From Deltaproteobacteria bacterium (GTDB lineage: Bacteria; Myxococcota_A; UBA796; SXON01): a stretch of 49,689 nucleotides of DNA. Location: assembly GCA_947490345.1 (NCBI GenBank), contig CANLGL010000037.1:1-49689 (forward strand), written 5' to 3'. A program made the position numbers and the translations under genes. Under the pieces are notes generated by a model, which saw nothing but the letters and a program-made list of their open reading frames with translations, ran no database searches and was not told the origin of the DNA. Shown here one piece after another: positions 17,278 to 23,570 of this stretch; position 1 is the first letter of the stretch; each line of letters starts with the position of its first letter.

Positions 17278-17376
17278 CCGGGGCGCGTTACTCAACGCGC
17301 CCCGGGCCGGAGGCCGGCGGCTTGCCGACGGCCGGAGGGGACGCACCGGTAGGGGGCACCGCGAAGGGGTGCCCCC
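17278..17376. terminator. three successive GC-rich hairpins between convergent genes
   Basis: The first hairpin is a perfect 12-base stem, CCGGGGCGCGTT at 17278-17289 with AACGCGCCCCGG at 17294-17305 and loop ACTC. The second pairs 17313-17320 with 17325-17332 (one mismatch). The third pairs GGGGGCACC at 17352-17360 with GGTGCCCCC at 17368-17376 and abuts the stop codon of the leftward gene. No T-run follows, so these are not classical intrinsic terminators, but they could stop or protect both converging transcripts. Confidence 0.5.
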
Positions 17377-19419
17377 CTAGCTGGCACTGACCCACCCGAG
17401 GCGCCGAAGTTCGGCGGCGATCATCCCGGCCAGCGCGTCATGGCCGGCCGGGGTGAGGTGGTTGGTGTCGCGGAACCACGCCGGGTCGGTGACCATGGCC
17501 GCCGTGTCGAGGTAGGCGATGTCGCCGCCCGCCGCCGCGCGCATCGCGTCCCGATACTCCGCAATGCTGATGGGATCGGGCTGCATCGCCTCTGACAGCA
17601 ACAGCAGCTTCGCCCCCGATTCGCGGACCGCGGCGGCGATGGTGGCGACGTTGTCGGCGAAGTCGCCTGCCGGCACCGCCCGGTCGAGCGGATCGGCGCT
17701 CAGTCCGCGCACCAGGAACCGGAGCCCATTGAACAACCGCACTTGCTCCAAGAGTCCCGGGCCCGCCGAGAGCGTGCCCGCCTTCCACCGCCGATGGAGC
17801 TCGACGTAGGTCATCGCCGACGTCGTCGCTTCGTTCACACCCACGTACACGGTCACGACGTCGGGCTTCAGCTCGGCAAGATGGCGAGCGGCGAAGAGCG
17901 CAATGTGGAAGGACGACCAGGCGCCCACTCCCTGATTCACGGCTTCGACCCCCGGACTCAGCGCCGCGCCCAGCCGGGCCGGGTAGAAGACACCGAGGTC
18001 GTCGTCCTGCCAGGCGCCGCCGGTAGACGAGCCACCAAGGCACACAATCCGCCGTGGCGCCGCCTTCGGGGGCAGGCGGATCGGGTAACCGGAGGATGGG
18101 TAGTTCGACGACGTCGCGCTATCCAACGCCACGAAGCTCTCGACGGTGGTCGACCAGCCGGCCGAGTCGACGGGCGCCGCGGTCCAGAAGCGGCCAGCTT
18201 CGGTAAAGCGGATGCCCATCTCGAGGTAGCCGAGCGCGATCACCGCGCAGCCGAACGAGAGCGCGTTGTAGAAGCGCACCCGTCGCCCGAGCACGCCGAG
18301 CCAGACCAGGGCCCCGACCATGGCACCGGCCAGGGCGAAGTACATCCGCGCCGCAGGGTGGCTGCCGAACACCGACGCGCTCCCGAGCGCGGCGCCCAGC
18401 GCCAGGGCCGCGGCGGCTCCAACGGCGGCCTCGGCGCCCGCCAACCGCCGCGCCAGGAGCCTCCCCATCGCGATGATCCCGATGATCGCCAGTCCGTAGA
18501 CGCTCACCTCGCGCCCCACGACGAGGGCGGTTGCGACTGCGACCACCGTGACGGTCACGACCTTACTCGGGGGCCTTCCCGCCCAGCGCGCCGCGAGCCC
18601 CCCCACATGCGCGAACGCGCTCGGCACGACGCCCGCCGCCAGCGCCGCCCACCGCGTAGGCAACGCAGGCAACCGCACCACCTCGCGGAGCCAGCTCAGC
18701 TCCGCACCCGCCAACAACGCGCAGAGCACCAATGGCACCGAAGCCAGCACCGCGGTGCTCAGCGAGCCACCCGACGCCACCGTCGCCGCGCCAACACCGA
18801 CCAGGCCGACGGCGCCGACAATCAGCGCGAGTACATGCGCGCCCCAAGAGAGCGGGACCGCGGCGCCGCCGTCGCCCACCAGCTCCGACACCCACAGCCG
18901 GTGCAGACCCGGGGTCATGGTGAACGCCGGAGCCGTCGTAACATGACAACGCATGACCTGACCCTGTGAGCTTGCTTCCAGCGCATCAGGAGCGGTGTGC
19001 AGGCGCAGCGGATACGGCGTGGTCCCGACCACCGGAAGGGTGCCCTCGCACGCGCCCTCACCCGACGGCGCCTCACCTGGGCGCAGTTGCAGCGTCGCCG
19101 CTCCTGTGCTGACGTCCAGCGAACCGAGCGCCGGCAACGTCACTGTGAACGCCAGCTCCGCCAGCGGTGGGGAGGTCAGCGCCCGATACTGGACCAGGGA
19201 CCATGCCCGGGGGGAGACGCCCAGCTCACCCAGCAACGACGGGTCCACGTACCGCGTGGGCGCCGGTGCCAGTGTCCAGCCCGGTGGCGCGTTTTCTGCC
19301 GCCGCCTGCCCCCGGGCCACCGCGACCGCATGCCCTGCGGAGGCGCCGAAGACCGCCAAAAGCGCCCAGAGCACCGGCGTGCGCATGCGGCGACGCGCGG
19401 CGCCGGCGGCCTCGGTCAT
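17377..19419 (-). CDS. polytopic membrane protein with C-terminal SGNH domain (third of three)
   Basis: A 680-residue protein. The N-terminus has a membrane helix, then an extracytoplasmic beta-rich domain of about 150 residues with two cysteines, then about eight membrane helices (residues roughly 190-400). The last 270 residues are an SGNH domain: IVCLGGSSTGGAWQ (Asp of the usual GDS replaced by Gly), VNQGVGAWSS, VYVGVNEAT and DTNHLTPAGHD. The Gly-Gly-Ser nucleophile block also occurs in other SGNH branches, so activity is still possible. Fusion of membrane helices to SGNH recalls O-acetyltransferases, but no MBOAT or acyltransferase-3 motif was seen. ATG 19419 overlaps the stop of the sulfatase-like gene. 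Confidence 0.75.
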   Translation of the reverse strand: MTEAAGAARRRMRTPVLWALLAVFGASAGHAVAVARGQAAAENAPPGWTLAPAPTRYVDPSLLGELGVSPRAWSLVQYRALTSPPLAELAFTVTLPALGSLDVSTGAATLQLRPGEAPSGEGACEGTLPVVGTTPYPLRLHTAPDALEASSQGQVMRCHVTTAPAFTMTPGLHRLWVSELVGDGGAAVPLSWGAHVLALIVGAVGLVGVGAATVASGGSLSTAVLASVPLVLCALLAGAELSWLREVVRLPALPTRWAALAAGVVPSAFAHVGGLAARWAGRPPSKVVTVTVVAVATALVVGREVSVYGLAIIGIIAMGRLLARRLAGAEAAVGAAAALALGAALGSASVFGSHPAARMYFALAGAMVGALVWLGVLGRRVRFYNALSFGCAVIALGYLEMGIRFTEAGRFWTAAPVDSAGWSTTVESFVALDSATSSNYPSSGYPIRLPPKAAPRRIVCLGGSSTGGAWQDDDLGVFYPARLGAALSPGVEAVNQGVGAWSSFHIALFAARHLAELKPDVVTVYVGVNEATTSAMTYVELHRRWKAGTLSAGPGLLEQVRLFNGLRFLVRGLSADPLDRAVPAGDFADNVATIAAAVRESGAKLLLLSEAMQPDPISIAEYRDAMRAAAGGDIAYLDTAAMVTDPAWFRDTNHLTPAGHDALAGMIAAELRRLGWVSAS

Positions 19420-21131
19420 CGGGCCGGTGGCTGCGAAAAGTCGTACCCGGTACGCCGGAGCAGCTCGATGAATGCAGGATCAAGCTGCAATTCACGAGCG
19501 ACCGAGCGACCAGCCACCGCCTCCCGATACCCTTGCCACCGGGCCAACAACCCGGAGACCACCTCAGGGTTCGCGGCCGCGACATCCCGTTTTTGCTCGG
19601 GATCAGCGCGAATGTCGAAGAGGCAGTTGTAGAGCACCGGCGGACCAAGCACGTGCCCGCCCGCGTGCCCGCTGCCAGGAGGAGGCGGCGGCGGTGGGGG
19701 TGCGCCTGCACCGGGCGCGACCATCCCCGCCTCCGGCATGTCAGCCCGACTGCACGGGAAACTCTGGTGCAAAAGCGCCCACGGAGGCGAGATCACCGCG
19801 CCCGCAGGCTCTCCCCCCACGGTGCTGGTGGCGCCTCCCTCCACGAGCGTGGTGGAGCGGATCACGGCCGAAGGATCGGTGAGGAGCGGGCGCATCGACA
19901 CGCCATCAATGGTCGCCGGGGGGGTGGCCCCGACGAGCTCCAGAATCGTGGGCAACAAGTCGACCTGACTGACCAGGGCGTCCGTGGCGCCCGCCCGGAC
20001 GCCGGGCACCCGCACCACCAGCGGCACATGCACCGCGTCGTCGAAGTAGCTGCCGCCATGGAGCAGCTCCCCGTTGTCGTCGAGGGACTCCCCATGGTCC
20101 GCGACCACGATGATCACGGTGCGATCGAGGCGTCCGCGCGCTTCCAGCGCGGCGTAGAGCGCGGCCACGTCGCGATCCATCCGGGCTACCGCCTTGGCGT
20201 ACTCCCGACGCCAGATCGCCACCCCGGCGGTGCCCGCCTGCCGGGTGAGTCGGGTGGCGTCGTCGCCACCGCCGCCGACCAGCCCGCCAAAGGCGTTCCC
20301 GCCGGCCATACCGGGCATCGCCACGCGTGCCGTCCCACCTTTGCCCTCGGCCCAGAGCGCGCCAAGCACGCCGGTTGGGTCCTCGGCGGTGCCCTCGTCG
20401 GTGATGACGAAGGGAAAGTGGGCGGTGCGGCTATGGAACAGCGCGAAGATGGGCCGATCGGCGGGTTGTGCCGCGATCCACCCCACGGCTGGGGCCGCCG
20501 ATGCGCCGCCGGACCCGACCTCGCCAGTGCCATGCCGACCGTCGGGCGTGTCCCGCGGCGGGGCAATCACCACCATCCGTTGAAACCCACGATCGAGGCC
20601 GTAGTCCGGCCGCAACCCCGAGGCGGCGTCGATGGTGAACGCGCCCGTCCGATAGCCGTAAAGCCCAAGCACCTCGGGAAGCGTCGGCACGCCCGTGCCC
20701 AGACCCTTTCCCCACCCGAGCACGCCGGTGGAGCTGCCGAATCGCCCGGTCAGCTCCGCCGTCAACGCGGAGAGCGTGAAGTTCGACGCGGAGTACGCGC
20801 TGTCAAAGCGCACGCCCTCCGCCGCGATGCGGTCGATGCTCGGCGTCAGGCCCTCGATCGCCCCGTAGGCGCCTACATGATCGCGGCGTAGCGAACATAG
20901 TGAAATCACGATGACATCGCAACCGGAGCACGAGGCAGCGGCACTGACGCCGACCACGTCGGTAGGCGGCTGCCGATCCAGGTCGACCGTGCCGGGCCGG
21001 ACGGTATTGTCGGCGGCGGGCGGACCCGGCGGCGGATTGGGCGGCGCGGCCGGGCCCGGCGGCATCGAGGGCGGCGCCGGTTCGGTCGCGCACGCGGCCG
21101 CCAACAGGACCGAAAGTACCACCCTCGACAT
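19416..21131 (-). CDS. sulfatase-fold lipoprotein with altered active site
   Basis: A 571-residue lipoprotein; MSRVVLSVLLAAAC puts the lipidated Cys at 14, followed by a Pro-rich spacer. The alkaline-phosphatase/sulfatase fold is clear: VISLCSLRRDHVGAYG, then LTPSIDRIAAEGVRFDSAYS, then DHGES at 345-349. In sulfatases the formylglycine motif is C/S-x-P-x-R; here the aligned residues are Thr119-Leu-Ser-Ala-Leu. The first metal-ligand Asp (normally in D-T-L-R-x-D-H) is Cys79, while Asp84 is kept. Thr nucleophiles occur in phosphotransferases of this superfamily, so a phospho-group role or loss of catalysis are both possible. It heads the operon that includes the 680-residue SGNH protein. Confidence 0.8.
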   Translation of the reverse strand: MSRVVLSVLLAAACATEPAPPSMPPGPAAPPNPPPGPPAADNTVRPGTVDLDRQPPTDVVGVSAAASCSGCDVIVISLCSLRRDHVGAYGAIEGLTPSIDRIAAEGVRFDSAYSASNFTLSALTAELTGRFGSSTGVLGWGKGLGTGVPTLPEVLGLYGYRTGAFTIDAASGLRPDYGLDRGFQRMVVIAPPRDTPDGRHGTGEVGSGGASAAPAVGWIAAQPADRPIFALFHSRTAHFPFVITDEGTAEDPTGVLGALWAEGKGGTARVAMPGMAGGNAFGGLVGGGGDDATRLTRQAGTAGVAIWRREYAKAVARMDRDVAALYAALEARGRLDRTVIIVVADHGESLDDNGELLHGGSYFDDAVHVPLVVRVPGVRAGATDALVSQVDLLPTILELVGATPPATIDGVSMRPLLTDPSAVIRSTTLVEGGATSTVGGEPAGAVISPPWALLHQSFPCSRADMPEAGMVAPGAGAPPPPPPPPGSGHAGGHVLGPPVLYNCLFDIRADPEQKRDVAAANPEVVSGLLARWQGYREAVAGRSVARELQLDPAFIELLRRTGYDFSQPPAR

Positions 21132-21137
21132 GCACCA

Positions 21138-21143
21138 AGCCTA
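21138..21143 (-). promoter_or_regulatory. candidate -10 box for a leaderless transcript
   Basis: On the minus strand TAGGCT is followed by six bases and then ATG 21131. A -35-like TCGACT lies at 21162-21167 with an 18-base spacer. No Shine-Dalgarno sequence sits at a normal distance. Confidence 0.4.
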
Positions 21144-21191
21144 CTCCGCAGGCTCCCCTCAAGTCGAGGCCCTTGGGGCCGAAACGAGGGC

Positions 21192-21435
21192 ATGCCCCGC
21201 CTCGCCCTGATTCAATCCCCGCCGGCGCCCGACCGCCAGCTTTCCGCCAACCGCCCCTTCTCCGGCGCGCTGCCGCCGTCGATGCCGGTGGCCCTGCCCG
21301 CGGTGATGCGGACCCTGCTTCGGGCGGTCTGTACGGGCTGACCAGGCTTGCCCCCGCGTCCGCGACCGGGTACGCACCCAGTACACCGGCGAGAACGTCG
21401 TGATCCCAATCATGCTCGTCGTCGGGCCCTGCTGA
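21192..21435 (+). pseudogene. small gene apparently broken by a frameshift, upstream of ruvX
   Basis: Two plus-strand frames, both with strong G/C third-position bias, meet here. The first starts at ATG 21192 (MPRLALIQSPPAPDRQLSAN...) and stops at 21341. The +1 frame takes over near 21310-21350 and reads RVRDRVRTQYTGENVVIPIM, ending in TGA at 21433-21435 directly against the ruvX GTG. Together they would give a protein of about 80 residues in an operon with ruvX. A sequencing error, true decay or programmed frameshifting are all possible. No family is recognised. Confidence 0.4.
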
Positions 21436-21834
21436 GTGCCGGCTCCCGGCCCCGCGATGGCCCTGGACGTGGGCACCGCCAAAATCGGGGTCGCCTTCAC
21501 CGACGCCGGGCGCCGGATGGCCTTCCCCGATCGGACGGTGCTCCGTCACAGCGTCGCCCGCGATGCCGTCGCCCTTGCCGCGCTCGCCAAAGAGCGTGGC
21601 GCGACCGCGCTGGTCGTCGGTCTCCCGGACGGCGGCGGGCGGATGGAGCGCCTGGCGCGGCAGGTGGGGGACGCCGTCGCCCTCGAACTGGGCCTCACCG
21701 CGGACTACGTCGACGAGGGCTACACCTCCGCTGAAGCGCGCGCGCGCATTGATGCGGCCGGGCTTCGTCGTCAGACGGTCGACGCCCAAGCCGCTGCGGT
21801 GATCCTCGAAGCCTGGCTGGCGAGTCGCCCATGA
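21436..21834 (+). CDS. ruvX: putative pre-16S rRNA nuclease / Holliday junction resolvase RuvX (YqgF)
   Basis: A 132-residue RNase H-fold protein. The first catalytic Asp is in MALDVGTAKIGVAF, the central Glu in YVDEGYTSAEARARI and the last Asp in QTVDAQAAAVILEAWL, matching YqgF/RuvX family blocks; VVGLPDGGGRME corresponds to the G-x-P motif. In E. coli the protein trims the 5' end of 16S rRNA. GTG 21436 is chosen because it abuts the stop of the upstream frame and leaves a full first beta strand; ATG 21457 would shorten it to MALDVG. Followed by the MoaB fusion gene. Confidence 0.85.
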   Translation: MPAPGPAMALDVGTAKIGVAFTDAGRRMAFPDRTVLRHSVARDAVALAALAKERGATALVVGLPDGGGRMERLARQVGDAVALELGLTADYVDEGYTSAEARARIDAAGLRRQTVDAQAAAVILEAWLASRP

Positions 21835-21845
21835 TAGGACTTCCG

Positions 21846-23030
21846 ATGCCACACGCCCACGCGATCCAGGTTCCCCTCCGCGTCCAGGTGGTCACCGTTT
21901 CGACCTCGCGCGGCCGAAGCGACGACCTGTCTGGAGACCTGCTCTGTTCGCTCGCCGAGGCCGCCGGGCACAAGGTCGCGGGCCGCGCCATCGTCCGCGA
22001 CGACGCTGAGGCCATCGGCACCGAGCTGGACCGCGCGGTTTGCAGCCCCGATGTCGACCTGGTGCTGCTGACCGGGGGCACCGGCATCTCGGCGCGAGAC
22101 TGCACGGCGACGGTCGTCCAGACCCGCCTCACCCGTGAGCTGCCTGGATTCGGAGAGCTTTTCAGGAGCCTTTCCTACGCGGAGATCGGCTCGGCAGCGA
22201 TGCTGTCTGGGGCCATCGGCGGGCTGGTCGGGAAGAAGCTCGTCTTCGCCCTGCCCGGGTCCGTGGCGGCCTGCCGACTCGGGATGGAGAAGCTGATTCT
22301 GCCCGAGCTCGGGCACCTCTCGGGCGAACTACAGAAGGAGAGCCCCGCGCCACCACGCGCGTCCGCGCCCGTGCGTCCGGTCGTGCGCTCCCGCACCACG
22401 AGCGATCCCCTCCCCGACGTCTTGCCCGCCGCCACCGGCATCGCGCCGCCGCGACGGGGCACGGACGTCGTGGCCATCGGCGCGGGCGAACCCCCCGCTG
22501 CAGGCGCGGCTGCTGCGCCCGGATGGCAGGCCGCCATCGCCGAGCTCCGCGGTCGGCTCGTGCCCGTGGGCAGCACCCCCGCGCCCGAAGCGCTGATGGC
22601 GATTCCCGCGGTCGCCGATGTCCTCAACCGCGCGACCGCTCGGATGAAGCTGGTGTGCGACGATGGCCGGTCGTGGCTTGTTTACGGCTACCCCGACCTG
22701 CTGCGGCCGGCGTCCAAGGTGCTGGCCGTCCGCGAGGCGCTGCCCATCGCCGAAGTAGTGGTCCTGCATCGTTGGCCCGCGCGGGTTGGCCTCTGCTGTG
22801 AGCTTGATGACAGCGTGCTTCCCGGGGTCGATGCCAGCGTCGACGAGCAGTCCGAAACACGATGCGGACAGCCGTGGCCTGAGGATGGACAGCTCTTTGC
22901 CGTCGAGGGTTCCGCGGTCTGGATCCAACAGCGGCGGTACGTGCGGAAGTGGGATGGTCGCCGCGCGGGCCCGGAGGAAAACGTGGGCCCCACGATCGGC
23001 AGCCTGCTCCTCGGTTGGTCGCAGCGCTAA
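21846..23030 (+). CDS. moaB: MoaB/MogA-type molybdopterin protein fused to an unknown C-terminal domain
   Basis: A 394-residue protein. Residues 1-165 are a MoaB/MogA domain with LTGGTGISARDCTATVV, FGELFRSLSYAEIGSAAMLS and LVFALPGSVAACRLGMEKLI, very close to E. coli MoaB order and spacing; this domain adenylylates molybdopterin. A Pro/Arg-rich linker of about 50 residues leads to a domain of about 175 residues (KLVCDDGRSWLVYGYPDLLR, ending GPTIGSLLLGWSQR) that I do not recognise; standard MoaB ends at about 170 residues. ATG 21846 has AGGA 6 bases upstream; ATG 21831, overlapping the ruvX stop, is the alternative. MoeA is encoded 17 kb downstream. Confidence 0.85.
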   Translation: MPHAHAIQVPLRVQVVTVSTSRGRSDDLSGDLLCSLAEAAGHKVAGRAIVRDDAEAIGTELDRAVCSPDVDLVLLTGGTGISARDCTATVVQTRLTRELPGFGELFRSLSYAEIGSAAMLSGAIGGLVGKKLVFALPGSVAACRLGMEKLILPELGHLSGELQKESPAPPRASAPVRPVVRSRTTSDPLPDVLPAATGIAPPRRGTDVVAIGAGEPPAAGAAAAPGWQAAIAELRGRLVPVGSTPAPEALMAIPAVADVLNRATARMKLVCDDGRSWLVYGYPDLLRPASKVLAVREALPIAEVVVLHRWPARVGLCCELDDSVLPGVDASVDEQSETRCGQPWPEDGQLFAVEGSAVWIQQRRYVRKWDGRRAGPEENVGPTIGSLLLGWSQR

Positions 23031-23075
23031 GTCGGGCGCGTGGAGGTCACGGCTCCTATGGGACCGCTCACGGCT

Positions 23076-23119
23076 GCCGGCAACTCAAGAGGTGAGCGGC
23101 CACCTCCGGAGTTACCGGC
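23076..23119. repeat. 44-base palindromic repeat, copy 1
   Basis: This imperfect palindrome starts GCCGGCAACTC and ends GAGTTACCGGC. Its arms pair in blocks of 5, 5 and 6 bases. A second copy lies at 23243-23286 in the same orientation; the two differ at 3 of 44 positions by manual count. The size and structure resemble REP/BIME-type elements. Confidence 0.65.
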
Positions 23120-23242
23120 ACTCCCACGACGATGACGGCTGGCTCGACAGGCACGGCCGCGCCCCCTTCGGCGAAAATCGGCCTTCCTCCGTGGCGCCAC
23201 CGCTCCAAATCGCTGCGCCACGGTTCGAGTGCCCGACGCGGC

Positions 23243-23286
23243 GCCGGCAACTCAAGAGGTGAGCCGCCACCTCGGCAGTTACCGGC
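23243..23286. repeat. 44-base palindromic repeat, copy 2
   Basis: Second copy of the palindrome at 23076, 167 bases downstream and in the same orientation. Three substitutions fall in the middle and right arm. The DNA between the copies, and from 23120 to 23242 in particular, shows no convincing gene. Confidence 0.65.
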
Positions 23287-23315
23287 AGCGGTGCCCGGCA
23301 TCCCGTGGTGTCAGT

Positions 23316-23396
23316 TCACTCCCGCTCAGCCCCCAAAAACAAATACGCCGCGCCGGCGTCCCCACCCCCGCCATCATCGCCCGCGGCGCCCGTCAT
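23316..23396 (-). pseudogene. remnant of an FG-GAP repeat protein
   Basis: On the minus strand an open frame ends with GAAGDDGGGGDAGAAYLFLG followed by five residues and TGA. The G-D-A-G-A-A-Y-L-F-L-G pattern is the end of an FG-GAP repeat as seen in secreted integrin-like proteins of such genomes. No start or upstream repeats exist, so this is most likely the 3' scrap of a lost gene within a 540-base intergenic region (23031-23570) that otherwise holds repeats. Confidence 0.35.
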
Positions 23397-23480
23397 CCAC
23401 TCCGCGTGGGTGCCGGGACCGCAGCTGAGCGTGCTGGTATCGGTGGGGGCTCGACACATGCGAATATGTATCAAGAACGG

Positions 23481-23533
23481 CGCGGCAGGGAGCGAGTGGA
23501 GGGCCCTCGGCCCGGAGCGAGCGCCCGGCGCCC
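23481..23533 (+). repeat. 53-base dispersed repeat, copy B
   Basis: Aligns without gaps to 9314-9366 with 46 of 53 identical bases by manual count. It lies 37 bases before the CotH lipoprotein start. It contains the inverted repeat GGGCC-N4-GGCCC. Confidence 0.6.
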
Positions 23534-23558
23534 AACGGGCGGCCGCCATAGGATCGGC

Positions 23559-23564
23559 TACGCT
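23559..23564 (+). promoter_or_regulatory. candidate -10 box for a leaderless transcript
   Basis: TACGCT is followed by six bases and then ATG 23571. No Shine-Dalgarno sequence is present at normal distance. The 53-base repeat copy B occupies the region where a -35 box and activator sites would lie. Confidence 0.35.
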
Positions 23565-23570
23565 GCGATC

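Noticed and set aside
23068..23301. 77-codon minus-strand frame across the 44-base repeats
   Set aside because: Third-position bias is moderate only, most of it is repeat sequence, and both repeat copies can be read in several frames equally well.
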